Source: Candidatus Pedobacter colombiensis | GTDB taxonomy: Bacteria; Bacteroidota; Bacteroidia; Sphingobacteriales; Sphingobacteriaceae | NCBI GenBank assembly: GCA_029202485.1 | Contig: CP119313.1 | Location: 4,526,001-4,590,000, forward strand | Length of the DNA: 64,000 nucleotides | Reading direction: 5' to 3' | Part shown: positions 8,380-17,647 of the stretch, one piece after another | How the letters are laid out: each line of letters begins with the position of its first letter | How positions within the stretch are numbered: the first letter of the stretch is position 1 | Translations under genes and position numbers: made by a program | The notes under the pieces: model-generated | The model's input: the letters and a program-made list of their open reading frames with translations, nothing else | Databases searched by the model: none | What the model was told of the DNA's origin: nothing

Positions 8380-10926
8380 ATGGATGAAGCATCTATCTTA
8401 AACGAACTCAAAGGTTTAATCCTAATTAAAACAGGAATTAGGACGATTACTCCTGCTGATTGTAAAAGGATATCGATTGAAATCAGCAAAGCATTAAATA
8501 AGAACGTCAGTGAAACGACCATTAAGCGATTGTTTGGGTTTGCGGTGGTCAAACACAAGTTTTCTAAATTCACTATAACTACATTATCTGAATATGTCAG
8601 CGGAGAGAGTTTAGAAAACTGGCCGATCTCAGTTAGTATCCATCCCAACAATGCTCCGGCAAGTTGGGGAGACTTAAAATACAGGGTATCCAAAGTCACG
8701 GATTTTACCTTGAAAGGAGTTAAAAATCGCGCAGGCATGCCTTTTCAGTTAACCATTAGCAGGAAATTTGCTGAACATGATTTTGAGGAATTCCTTAAAA
8801 GTAATTATAGCTTTACTGCTTTCGTCTCCCAACCGGGCTATGGAAAAACAATTTTACTAAGTCATCTGGCAGAAAAATTCTTTAATAATCCAAATTACGC
8901 TCACCCTGATTCTGCCGTATTATTTTTGCAGGCATATAACTTTTTTAATGCTGAAAATCCTAACCTGAATTTTGAAGATCAGCTCAAAAATTTACTCAAT
9001 ATTCCAAAAAAAGAAAGTCTGATTAGTTTCATTCAGCAGAACTACCAGCAGTCCAAAGGTAAATTTGTCATTTTTTTAGATGGTTTTTCAGAGCTTAACC
9101 TTAAGAAAGATTTAAAGAAACAGCTGTTTGACAGCATTATCAATTTTATCTGTTCTATAGAAAACATTGATTGCATTAAATTAGTCATGAGCATGCGCTC
9201 TACCATATGGATTCGTTTTTATGAATTGATGCGGCATTCGGCTTATTTAAAAACAAAATGGTTTGCAGGCAATTATTTCAACGTAAGTGAAATTTCTAAC
9301 GTTCCGCCATTAACGGAAAAAGAAGTTGATTTGATCGTATCTAAAATTGATGGACAAGAGATTACGAATATCAATCCAAAACTTAAACTGCAACTAAAAC
9401 TACCATTCCATATTCAGCTGTATTATCAATTAAAAGAAGAAGATCCCTGCTTCAATTATTCTACGAACATTACATTCCATGAACTGATTTCCAGGTTTAT
9501 TCAGGAAAATATATACCGCTCAAATTATTACACAGAGAAAATCCTTTTTCTGAAAAAAGTAATTCAGCTCACCAATTTTGGCAAAAATGGAGCAAGTGTT
9601 CCTAAAGACAGTTTGATTGCAGAATTATCAGCCTTCAAAAATGCTTATATGGAACTCCTTTCTGATGGTATATTAATGGAAGAAAAACAATACGAAGATT
9701 ACCATCCCAGAGAATATGTTCGTTTTATTCATCCACATATATTTGAATATTTCTTATTCATTGAGATCCTGGAAAAGTTCCATTTACGGGTAGAACAGGA
9801 TTTCTTTCAATATATCCAAAGCGAGCATGAAAATGACCCGATCCGTTTCCAACTATTACAATGGGCCATTCGTTTTATCATTAGAATAGGTGATTTAAAA
9901 TCGCTAAACTATTTATTCGACTTACCATTAAACTCCTTCGAACATAACTATTTAATACTTTTTATAGCAGAAAACTTAAAATACAGGTCAAAATATAGCG
10001 CAGACACAAACTACCTGATCAGAGAACACAAACTGCACGACAGAATTATAGAAGAACTAATTAACTTCGATTTTGTAGATCCCAGCTTCAGGGAGGCAGT
10101 AGAAGTGTTGGTTGAGATTTCGGATTCGGATGAACACACTTTAATATATCAGTCAATCCTTGCTGTACTGGACATGCTCAGTCTGGATGAGAACAATATA
10201 AATGCAAGAATGAACAAATTACTGAATCTTGATCGCACAGGTTGGAACCTGGATCCATATGAAGTTATGCAGCTTGTTTATTCAAAAATCACCAACAAAC
10301 CAGTCAGCAATAACCAGCTTCTAACCAAGATAGAAAACATATTGCATCCATTTTTGAGGGAAAGTACCGTACTTAACACCCGACAGGGAATCATTTATTT
10401 GCTGACAATTGTAACCAACTTATTTTATGGATCAGATGAAAGCACGATTCAAATCATAAATGCCATTATCGAATTACATCCTAAAGACTTTACCCGAAGA
10501 TCTGCTTTTACAATTTTTATGATGAATACACTTGCCTTATCAAAATCACGGATAAACCCTAGCAAGAAAACTGATCAGCTAGTCAGGATTCTGACAAGAG
10601 TTCATGAAAATAAGCACCGGTTTAAAGTAACACAACACTCGGCTGTGCTGTTAAAGACGACCCTGACGCATCAGTTGAAAAACAGGGGGGAATATCTGCT
10701 AGCCCGTGACTATTGTGAGGATTGTATACAGTTATTTAAAAAACATCGTTTAAATTATCACTGCATAGAAATGTACAACCTGATGATCGCTATCTTTTCT
10801 GATTTAAATAGTATGGCCAGAATCAACGAATATAAATATGAGCGGCTCTGTTTTATGGAGGAAAACAAGATTTCGAGCAGGATACTCGCCCTGCCAAAAG
10901 AATTTACGGACTTCGATCACCGTTAA
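8380..10926 (+). CDS. HTH-like N-terminal domain plus STAND-type P-loop NTPase, possible regulator
   Basis: 848 residues. Residues 1 to about 75 resemble a recurrent Sphingobacteriaceae N-terminal domain with a helix-turn-helix look (SETTIKRLFGF at about 44-54). A Walker A motif QPGYGKT is at 151-157 and a hydrophobic Walker B strand FVIFLDGF at about 229-236. The remaining 500 or more residues look all-helical without a recognised catalytic motif, as in STAND/NACHT-like signalling ATPases with helical sensor repeats. No transmembrane segment or signal peptide is visible. It lies divergent to the giant adhesin, so a role in controlling that gene is plausible. An alternative is an Avs-like defence sensor, but no effector domain is seen. 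Function not established. Confidence 0.72.
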   Translation: MDEASILNELKGLILIKTGIRTITPADCKRISIEISKALNKNVSETTIKRLFGFAVVKHKFSKFTITTLSEYVSGESLENWPISVSIHPNNAPASWGDLKYRVSKVTDFTLKGVKNRAGMPFQLTISRKFAEHDFEEFLKSNYSFTAFVSQPGYGKTILLSHLAEKFFNNPNYAHPDSAVLFLQAYNFFNAENPNLNFEDQLKNLLNIPKKESLISFIQQNYQQSKGKFVIFLDGFSELNLKKDLKKQLFDSIINFICSIENIDCIKLVMSMRSTIWIRFYELMRHSAYLKTKWFAGNYFNVSEISNVPPLTEKEVDLIVSKIDGQEITNINPKLKLQLKLPFHIQLYYQLKEEDPCFNYSTNITFHELISRFIQENIYRSNYYTEKILFLKKVIQLTNFGKNGASVPKDSLIAELSAFKNAYMELLSDGILMEEKQYEDYHPREYVRFIHPHIFEYFLFIEILEKFHLRVEQDFFQYIQSEHENDPIRFQLLQWAIRFIIRIGDLKSLNYLFDLPLNSFEHNYLILFIAENLKYRSKYSADTNYLIREHKLHDRIIEELINFDFVDPSFREAVEVLVEISDSDEHTLIYQSILAVLDMLSLDENNINARMNKLLNLDRTGWNLDPYEVMQLVYSKITNKPVSNNQLLTKIENILHPFLRESTVLNTRQGIIYLLTIVTNLFYGSDESTIQIINAIIELHPKDFTRRSAFTIFMMNTLALSKSRINPSKKTDQLVRILTRVHENKHRFKVTQHSAVLLKTTLTHQLKNRGEYLLARDYCEDCIQLFKKHRLNYHCIEMYNLMIAIFSDLNSMARINEYKYERLCFMEENKISSRILALPKEFTDFDHR

Positions 10927-10967
10927 ACAACAAAGCCATTGACCTGAAGATCAATGGCTTTGTTGTT
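10926..10967. terminator. Bidirectional terminator
   Basis: A perfect 17-bp stem (10926-10942 with 10951-10967) and 8-base loop, A/T-rich at both outer ends. It lies between the converging NTPase and subtilase genes and starts at the NTPase stop codon. Confidence 0.88.
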
Positions 10968-10982
10968 ATATTGTCTTAATAA

Positions 10983-12587
10983 TTATTTCTTGTATTCAGC
11001 AGCAAGTTTCAACGCATCATAAGCATTTACGATACCACCTGTAACACATAGGTCTGAAAAAGGAACAGTTTTCGTGTCTGTTTCTGTTTTAATCACCACT
11101 GACTGATTAACCTTAACTACTGACTTCATAATAATATCCTTTACCTGTACAGCAGTTAATTTAGGATAGTAAGAGCGAATTAGTGCCGCTAAGCCAGCGA
11201 CTACCGGCGATGCCATACTTGTACCACTTAATTTTTCATATTTCGATCCCGGTACAGTGGAGTTAATGTCTACACCTGGGGCAAAAACATCAACTTTGGT
11301 TTTACCATAGTTAGAAAAATTAGCTTTTATATTTCCATCATTTGTCCAGCTAGAGGCACCTACAGTAATCCATGAAGCCGCTTTACCACCACCAATATAA
11401 TCTGGGTTCGGGAAATTATCCTCAACTTCAAGATCTTTATTGTCATTACCAGCAGCATGAACAAGCAATACATCCTTAGCAACGGCATACTTAACAGCCT
11501 CATCAACTATTGCCTTATCCCATGAATATCCTTTTCCAAAGCTCATGTTGATTACTTTAGCACCATTATCGGCCGCATAACGAATTGCATTAGCTACGTC
11601 TTTATCTCGCTCATCACCATTTGGCGTACACCTAACCCCCATGATCAGTACATTATCGGCCACGCCTTTGACACCTAAATCATTGGTACGGACAGCACCT
11701 ATAATACCAGCGACATGTGTTCCATGCCTTGCATCTGGTCCGGCTACGTCATTGTTACCATAAAAACGCTCTTTACTGTTATTTGGATCATCACCTACAA
11801 TACCACGTGGATCAAAATCAACATTCAAGTTATACTCTACCTGATCTTTATAATGGTCATAACCTGCTACAATTTGGTTCTTATAAAAATCATCGAAGCT
11901 ATTGTTTTTTAACTGCTTAACCATGATGCGCTGAATATTGGCTTCCATATCACCTTCAGGTTTAAAAGCCTCAAAATCTTCAAGAGTAGGGTTTTCTTTA
12001 CCAATTTTCTTCACTACGCCATCAACTGCATTTTTGAACCCTGAAAAACGTTCATATCCAATTTTTGCTTCAGCCAATTCCTTATCCAATTCTGCTTTAT
12101 TTTTTTGATAAGCCTCAAAAGCAGGTAGCTCGCTTGCTTGTACTGAAGTTGCATCAGCATTAGCGAATTTAGCATTGTCTCTTCTCACCAAACGCGTCAG
12201 CTCTAAGGTCTCGTAGTTCACATTGCCTTTTGATGAGCCTATAAAGTTCCAGCCATGAATATCGTCGATGTAACCATTTTTGTCATCATCTTTTCCATTT
12301 CCTGGTTTTTCTTTTTTATTTACCCAAATTACCGGTTTTAAATCCTCATGTTCAATATCTACACCACCATCAAGAACTGCAACGATAACCGGCACTGATT
12401 TTTTACCTTTTAATAATTCATTATAAGCTTTTTCTGTGCTTATGCCGAAAGTAGTATCTGCTTTTAAATCCAGGTTCTGCCAATTAGGTTTCTGAGCAAA
12501 TGACATAAAAGGCATCGCTGCCAATAAGGCCACCACCATTACTCTACTCCAGAAAAAATTCTTGTTAATCTTATTCATAGTTTTCAA
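10983..12587 (-). CDS. Secreted S8 family serine peptidase (subtilase)
   Basis: 534 residues. A signal peptide (residues 1 to about 31, ending SFAQ) is followed by a subtilisin fold with the full triad: Asp73 in AVLDGGVD, His288 in RHGTHVAG and Ser457 in GTSMASP. An insert of roughly 200 residues separates the Asp and His motifs, a layout common in Bacteroidota subtilases. Predicted role: endopeptidase acting in the periplasm, on the cell surface or outside the cell. No C-terminal sorting domain is evident, since the protein ends just after the catalytic domain. A TAACTTTG box lies 8 bp upstream of ATG. Monocistronic, bounded by terminators on both sides. Confidence 0.93.
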   Translation of the reverse strand: MKTMNKINKNFFWSRVMVVALLAAMPFMSFAQKPNWQNLDLKADTTFGISTEKAYNELLKGKKSVPVIVAVLDGGVDIEHEDLKPVIWVNKKEKPGNGKDDDKNGYIDDIHGWNFIGSSKGNVNYETLELTRLVRRDNAKFANADATSVQASELPAFEAYQKNKAELDKELAEAKIGYERFSGFKNAVDGVVKKIGKENPTLEDFEAFKPEGDMEANIQRIMVKQLKNNSFDDFYKNQIVAGYDHYKDQVEYNLNVDFDPRGIVGDDPNNSKERFYGNNDVAGPDARHGTHVAGIIGAVRTNDLGVKGVADNVLIMGVRCTPNGDERDKDVANAIRYAADNGAKVINMSFGKGYSWDKAIVDEAVKYAVAKDVLLVHAAGNDNKDLEVEDNFPNPDYIGGGKAASWITVGASSWTNDGNIKANFSNYGKTKVDVFAPGVDINSTVPGSKYEKLSGTSMASPVVAGLAALIRSYYPKLTAVQVKDIIMKSVVKVNQSVVIKTETDTKTVPFSDLCVTGGIVNAYDALKLAAEYKK

Positions 12588-12595
12588 AATTTTGA

Positions 12596-12603
12596 CAAAG
12601 TTA
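12596..12603 (-). promoter_or_regulatory. Candidate -7 promoter box for the subtilase gene
   Basis: On the minus strand this reads TAACTTTG, an exact match to the Bacteroidota -7 consensus TAnnTTTG, ending 8 bp before the ATG. No convincing -33 TTTG was found at the usual spacing. Confidence 0.5.
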
Positions 12604-12652
12604 ATTAAATTTAGGACCCGCGCGATAAACCCTTATAAACCAATCTCACCTG

Positions 12653-12681
12653 AAACAAAAAACCAGGACAAGTCCTGGCTT
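12653..12681 (-). terminator. Terminator of the Rrf2 gene
   Basis: Perfect palindrome CCAGGACAAGTCCTGG at 12663-12678. Read on the minus strand it is followed by a run of six T, about 40 bp after the Rrf2 stop codon. Confidence 0.85.
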
Positions 12682-12717
12682 TAAAATGTTATGGAAGTCC
12701 CACTTAACAAACGTATT

Positions 12718-13155
12718 TTAGCTCATTATCGTATCGTCAGTTTCTCTGGCTATTACATCAGCTATACTCGTTTGGGCAAGTACTTTTAAGGTCGCATCCC
12801 TTACATCAATAAATGTTTTTCTGATACCACAAGTTACCTCATCATGACATTCGTCACATTTTCGGTAAAATTTTAAACTGGCACAAGGAACCATTGCTAT
12901 GGGTCCATCAGTAATACGAAGTATATCAGCCAGATAAATATCTTTTGGATCCTTATTCAAGCTATATCCACCTCCCGCACCCTTCTTACTATATAAATAG
13001 CCTGCATTACGCATATCCAGCAGAATTTGCTCCAGAAATTTCCGGGGTATCATCTCCTGCTCTGCCAGCCTGACTATTTGCATAGGAGGATTTTCTCTGT
13101 TCTTGCCAAGGGCAACCAGAGCCTTTATTGCATATTTCGTTTTCTTAGACAGCAT
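12718..13155 (-). CDS. Rrf2 family transcriptional regulator
   Basis: 145 residues when started at the ATG at 13155, directly before LSKKTKYAIKAL, the standard Rrf2 N-terminus. The open frame extends 44 codons further upstream, but that part is hydrophobic and atypical, and a TAGCTTTG promoter box at 13161-13168 lies inside it. A winged HTH (KFLEQILLDMRNAGYL, then the GAGGGY wing) is followed by Cys residues in CASLKFYRKCDECHDEVTC, the region that binds an iron-sulfur cluster in IscR and NsrR. It is therefore probably a redox-, iron- or NO-sensing repressor. It is divergent from the small secreted protein at 13362, a possible target. Confidence 0.9.
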   Translation of the reverse strand: MLSKKTKYAIKALVALGKNRENPPMQIVRLAEQEMIPRKFLEQILLDMRNAGYLYSKKGAGGGYSLNKDPKDIYLADILRITDGPIAMVPCASLKFYRKCDECHDEVTCGIRKTFIDVRDATLKVLAQTSIADVIARETDDTIMS

Positions 13156-13160
13156 AACAA

Positions 13161-13168
13161 CAAAGCTA
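13161..13168 (-). promoter_or_regulatory. -7 promoter box that decides the Rrf2 start
   Basis: TAGCTTTG on the minus strand fits TAnnTTTG and ends 5 bp before the chosen ATG. Transcription would begin at or next to the start codon, giving a leaderless or nearly leaderless mRNA and arguing against the longer frame. Confidence 0.5.
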
Positions 13169-13361
13169 AGAAAAGATTTATGTATTTCATCACCCTGCTT
13201 CATCCAGCTACATATTGTGGAATAAGTCCACAACCCCGGCAACACAAAAACAACCCAACAACCTAAAAAACAAGCGATTAAACACAAAACAAAATCATGG
13301 CATCATTCTGTACCTTATCTGATCGTAATTTAATTAGAACACGATTTTAAATTTTATAATT

Positions 13362-13673
13362 ATGAAAAAGATCATTTTATCAGCAGCGTTCCTGGCATTT
13401 GCAGGATTAACCACAGTAAAAGCAAGCGACATTAAAGTTCCAGTTGCCATCAATGCACAACAAGATAGTGTAACTAAAACTCCGGTTGAAGTGAAGGATC
13501 TTCCTGATGCAGTTAAGACCACATTAGCTTCAGACAAATATAAAGCATGGGCTCCAACAGCAGCATTCCTCGTTACAAAAGCAGACAAATCTGAGCATTA
13601 TCAGATTGATGTTAAAAAACAAGAAGAAACCGCATCTTTAAAAATTGGTAAAGACGGCGTAGTTATAGAATAA
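13362..13673 (+). CDS. Small secreted protein, PepSY-like in appearance
   Basis: 103 residues with a clear signal peptide (MKKIILSAAFLAFAGLTTVKA). The mature part of about 80 residues contains VKDLPDAVKTTLASDKY and ends in a beta-rich tail (HYQIDVKKQEETASLKIGKDG). This pattern recalls short periplasmic PepSY-like (PF11396-type) proteins of Bacteroidota, but the match is weak and the function unknown. It is transcribed away from the Rrf2 regulator and followed by its own strong terminator, so it is monocistronic. Confidence 0.82.
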   Translation: MKKIILSAAFLAFAGLTTVKASDIKVPVAINAQQDSVTKTPVEVKDLPDAVKTTLASDKYKAWAPTAAFLVTKADKSEHYQIDVKKQEETASLKIGKDGVVIE

Positions 13674-13709
13674 TCCCTATATTCCTCAATAAATAACAAT
13701 TTAACACCT

Positions 13710-13746
13710 TACAAAAGCCGGATTTCATCCGGCTTTTGTATTTTTG
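13710..13746 (+). terminator. Rho-independent terminator
   Basis: A 14-bp perfect stem (13710-13723 with 13727-13740), 3-base loop and T run, between the small secreted protein and the response regulator. Confidence 0.92.
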
Positions 13747-13769
13747 CTATTATCTCTAGCTAACTACCT

Positions 13770-15098
13770 ATGGCAAAAATACTGATCATTGAAGACGACT
13801 CTACTTTCTCACAGGTACTAGAAGGCTTTCTTACAAAGCATGGTCATGAACCTTATGTTGTAAATGATGTAAAAAAGGCTTTTAAAATAACGGATCAGCA
13901 AAGTTTCGATCTCCTATTGATCGATTATCGCTTACCAGATGGCACCGGACTAGATGTGCTTTCGCATGTGCTCGAGAAGGGTTCACCGCAACCCGCCATC
14001 ATCATGACCAGTTTTAACGACGTCAGAACAGCCGTAAAATCTATACAGCTCGGTGCTTTTGATTACATCACCAAGCCGGTTAACCCAGATGAGCTGCTCA
14101 TGATTATAAAAAATGCGCTGGGCAAAAAAGAGACCATTAAATCAGGAAAGTCTGTTGAACATATGGATGCCATAAAAGGCAAAAGTGTAATTGCAGATAA
14201 GCTTTATGAACACATTAACCTGGTAGCCCCTACTGATATGTCTGTGATTATACAAGGCGAAAGTGGTACCGGTAAAGAATATGCTGCCCGAGAACTGCAT
14301 ATGCAGAGTAAGCGGAGCAATAAGCCTTTTGTAGCTATAGACTGTGGAGCACTGTCTAAAGAGCTCGCAGCATCCGAACTATTTGGTCATACCAAAGGGG
14401 CTTTCACAGGTGCGTTAAATGATAAAAAAGGTCAATTTGAGGCCGCTGGCGGGGGCACTCTTTTTTTAGATGAGGTCGGCAATTTAAGTTACGAGGTTCA
14501 GGTTAAAATGCTTCGGGCACTTCAGGAAAGAATTATACAGCCTCTCGGTAGTACTAAAACCATTAAGGTTGACGTAAGAATTATTACCGCTACAAATGAT
14601 GATTTGAAAACAAGCGTAGCTAATGGTACATTCAGAGAAGACCTTTACCATCGACTTAATGAATTTAAAATACAATTACCGGCATTGCGGGACAGAGGAA
14701 AGGATATTGAGCTTTTCATCAACCATTTTATAAAGTTATCCAATCAGGAATTAGGCAGGCATGTCCAGAACATTTCGACTGAGGCAAAAGAACTGTTGCT
14801 TCAGTACGACTGGCCGGGCAACCTTCGGGAACTTAAAAATGTAATTAAGCGAATGGTCTTATTAACGCCATCAGACACAGCTGAAGTTGATTCTCTGCCT
14901 GATGATATGATCATTTCTATTAATCAGCTACCAAGGCCAAATACAAGTGATCTAAAAGCGATTAATGAAGTAAATGAAAAGGCGATGATTATGGAAACGC
15001 TGATTAAGGTTAAATACAATAAATCTAAAGCCGCGAAACTGCTCAATATAGATCGGAAAACGCTATACAGTAAAATGGAGCGTTACGACATCGAATAA
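13770..15098 (+). CDS. Sigma-54-dependent response regulator, NtrC family
   Basis: 442 residues in three domains. The receiver domain has acidic residues at 9-10, phospho-acceptor Asp52 (LIDYRLPDG) and the K of TKP near 102. The AAA+ domain has Walker A GESGTGKE (163-170), the sigma-54 contact loop GAFTGA (210-215) and Walker B GTLFLDEV. A Fis-type HTH is at the C-terminus (SKAAKLLNIDRKTLYSKMERY). It would remodel sigma-54 RNA polymerase at distant enhancer sites once phosphorylated. It converges with a hybrid histidine kinase whose stop codon is only 5 bp away, its likely partner. Targets unknown. Confidence 0.95.
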   Translation: MAKILIIEDDSTFSQVLEGFLTKHGHEPYVVNDVKKAFKITDQQSFDLLLIDYRLPDGTGLDVLSHVLEKGSPQPAIIMTSFNDVRTAVKSIQLGAFDYITKPVNPDELLMIIKNALGKKETIKSGKSVEHMDAIKGKSVIADKLYEHINLVAPTDMSVIIQGESGTGKEYAARELHMQSKRSNKPFVAIDCGALSKELAASELFGHTKGAFTGALNDKKGQFEAAGGGTLFLDEVGNLSYEVQVKMLRALQERIIQPLGSTKTIKVDVRIITATNDDLKTSVANGTFREDLYHRLNEFKIQLPALRDRGKDIELFINHFIKLSNQELGRHVQNISTEAKELLLQYDWPGNLRELKNVIKRMVLLTPSDTAEVDSLPDDMIISINQLPRPNTSDLKAINEVNEKAMIMETLIKVKYNKSKAAKLLNIDRKTLYSKMERYDIE

Positions 15099-15103
15099 AT
15101 GGT

Positions 15104-17596
15104 TTATCCCAACTGCTTAACCTGAGTCAATAGCTGACTTAGCTGCTGCAACAAACTTTCTATTTTACGCTTTTTAATCGGATCTAAACCTTCACTACCA
15201 GTAAGCTCCATTTCCATCAACCTGAAGGATGTAGCAAGTTTTTTTGCCCCTATCTGTGCTATTCGCCCTGCCAACCGATGGGTAAGCAATCGCAGACGAG
15301 GCTGATCGGCTTTATTGATTGCATCCAATATTTCATTGTTATCATCCAAACTATCTGCTGAAAATCTGATCAGTATCTTTTTTAACTGCGCTTCATCATC
15401 GAAAGTCATTTTCTTTAAACCAGTTAAATCCAGGTCAATCGTTTTTGTTTCATCCCGTTCATCGTCTTCTTCCTCCGCAGCAGGTTGATCGTAAAATACT
15501 GACAAAAGCTCCTCTTCTTTAAAAGGCTTCATCACCAGGCCATCAAACCCATTACTTAAAAGCAATTCGCGCTCATCAGGCAAGACCTGTGCTGTAATTG
15601 CATAAATCTTTACTGCATTACCCAACTTTTCCCTGAGCAGCTTGCAAAGGGTTATGCCATTCATTTCTGGCATCCGCATATCCATCAATATATGCGTTAC
15701 TTTATTATCCCATGATGCATTTAGCAATTCGGCGGGCGAATTAAAAAACCGGGCCTCAATTCCATGATTTTGAAACATGACCGCACACAAGTCAAGGATT
15801 AACCGATCATCATCTACTACCCAAACCCTACCCTTATAACCCAGGGGCGCAATAAGCGAACTTTCATATTGAGGTTCAACAGCTGTTTTAAGGGTTAGAT
15901 AAACGGTAAAAATACTTCCTTCACCCTTCTTGCTTTTCACATATATCCGTCCACCCTGTTGTTCAATTAATGATTTAATAATGGTTAAACCCAGTCCGGC
16001 ACCAGATATATTCAATTCTTCATCTGTTAAAGTATTGACCTGTTCAAATTCATTAAATATCAGTTCACTTTCATCCTCGCTAAGTCCAACTCCAGTATCT
16101 TTTACCATAAAAGTAAAATGAAGGAGCTCGCCCCGCCTTTTATAAAAAGCAGAAAGTGTGACTTCTCCTTTTACCGTAAATTTTATCGCATTACCTAAAA
16201 GATTGTATAAAATCTGCTTTAATCTAAAAGGATCTCCCTCTACATATTTTAGTCCGGAAAGCTCAAATTCAGCAATCAGTTTTAGTGATTTTAGTTCGGC
16301 CTGGGCACGCATTACCGAAACCACTTCGAGGAGCAGTTGTTCGATATCGAATGCTTTTTCTGAGAAGGTAAATTTGCCCGAAATGATGCGGTTATAGTCC
16401 AGCACTTCGTTTACAATCTGCAGCAGATGTTCTGAGGAATGATAGATGGCATCAATATCCTTACGTTGCGGTCGCTCCTGCTTTCGGATGATCTCAGCAT
16501 ACCCAATGATGGATTGCAAGGGTGTTCTGATTTCGTGACTCATATTGGAAAGAAACCGCTGTTTCGCTCTTCCATGATATTCCGCTTCGTCTTTTGCCAG
16601 CTCTAACTCCGCCCTGTACTTGTTGCTTCGGGTAATGTCTGTTAAAATGAAATATAGCAGTAATATGGTTAAAAGGAAGAAAACCAGCATAATGATACTG
16701 ATCGTATTGATGCCCGTATTTACCACATTTTTTGCCTGTATGCCATTTAATTCTATTTGTGCGACAACCTCGCTTTCCACTTTTCTTAAAACATCAAGCA
16801 TCTGGCTAACCAAAAGGTTATTTGCATCCGTTAAAAGCGCTTCCCTATTTAAGAAACGCTCGTTTTTAATCCGTTGCTCCTGCTCGATCACCTTTAACGA
16901 TTGCTCCAGGTTTTTAGTCATCCGGTCTTCGGCAGACAGCGCGATGGTATCTCTTTTTACCCTTTCTTCGTTTACAATCTTGAAAGCATTTTCCTGCTCA
17001 TTGGTCTTTTTCTTACCAAAAATTTTACTAAAAAAGCCTTTTCGCTCTTCTGTTGGGTATATCGTTGTTGTGGATGTTTTTTGCTCTGTAGCAACAATGG
17101 TACTATCAGCCTGTTCTGAGCCCCTGGTTACCAGCGCACTTAGATTTTTAACTTGCTCGGAGAATGACTTGTTATTGACCAGCCGCTCCCTTACTTTGAG
17201 GTAATTTATAAATTGTTTATCTCTCTCGCTTAAGAGTTTTTTGATCGTTAAAATTCTCCTCAGCTGAGTAGAGTCATTCGCATATAAGCTGGCCAGGGTA
17301 TCTAATACCAACCGCAATTGCCCGGATTCCTTAAACAATTGGTTGTAGTTACCGGGATCGTTAAATGCTTGTTTCTTTTGCAGCTGATCAAGGCTGCTGA
17401 TTTTTCGGGATATCGCATTCACTACCCGTAGCCGCTCACTTGGTGCTGAGACATTCTCGACAGTGGCCAGCATTTCCTTAAAAGCCACCTTACTTACTCC
17501 CCAAGCCATAAACAAGGCAAAGCAAGCTAAAAGTAATGCAATAATGATTTTTCCTTTTACGGCTTTAAAAAATCTGGTTTGGGGTTTATTACTCAT
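15104..17596 (-). CDS. Hybrid sensor histidine kinase (HK-REC-HPt)
   Basis: 830 residues. TM1 is at about 12-33, then a charged, probably helical periplasmic region, TM2 at about 290-320, and a HisKA domain with the phospho-His near 352 (SNMSHEIRTPL). The HATPase has its N box (NLLGNAIKF), G1 (DTGVGL) and G2 (GAGLGLTI). A receiver domain has Asp near 639 (LMDMRMPEMNG), and a C-terminal HPt-like domain has His near 772 (LTHRLAG). Such a layout supports a phosphorelay His-Asp-His-Asp ending on a separate regulator, most simply the convergent NtrC-type protein. It lies 51 bp downstream of the patatin gene on the same strand, so co-transcription is possible. Input signal unknown. Confidence 0.94.
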   Translation of the reverse strand: MSNKPQTRFFKAVKGKIIIALLLACFALFMAWGVSKVAFKEMLATVENVSAPSERLRVVNAISRKISSLDQLQKKQAFNDPGNYNQLFKESGQLRLVLDTLASLYANDSTQLRRILTIKKLLSERDKQFINYLKVRERLVNNKSFSEQVKNLSALVTRGSEQADSTIVATEQKTSTTTIYPTEERKGFFSKIFGKKKTNEQENAFKIVNEERVKRDTIALSAEDRMTKNLEQSLKVIEQEQRIKNERFLNREALLTDANNLLVSQMLDVLRKVESEVVAQIELNGIQAKNVVNTGINTISIIMLVFFLLTILLLYFILTDITRSNKYRAELELAKDEAEYHGRAKQRFLSNMSHEIRTPLQSIIGYAEIIRKQERPQRKDIDAIYHSSEHLLQIVNEVLDYNRIISGKFTFSEKAFDIEQLLLEVVSVMRAQAELKSLKLIAEFELSGLKYVEGDPFRLKQILYNLLGNAIKFTVKGEVTLSAFYKRRGELLHFTFMVKDTGVGLSEDESELIFNEFEQVNTLTDEELNISGAGLGLTIIKSLIEQQGGRIYVKSKKGEGSIFTVYLTLKTAVEPQYESSLIAPLGYKGRVWVVDDDRLILDLCAVMFQNHGIEARFFNSPAELLNASWDNKVTHILMDMRMPEMNGITLCKLLREKLGNAVKIYAITAQVLPDERELLLSNGFDGLVMKPFKEEELLSVFYDQPAAEEEDDERDETKTIDLDLTGLKKMTFDDEAQLKKILIRFSADSLDDNNEILDAINKADQPRLRLLTHRLAGRIAQIGAKKLATSFRLMEMELTGSEGLDPIKKRKIESLLQQLSQLLTQVKQLG

Positions 17597-17647
17597 CCTG
17601 GTTGTTAACGATAAAACATTAACAAAAAGTGTGCTATAATCAAGCGC

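Noticed and set aside
13156..13287. Upstream extension of the Rrf2 gene
   Set aside because: The 44 extra residues are atypical for the family and the promoter box lies inside them.
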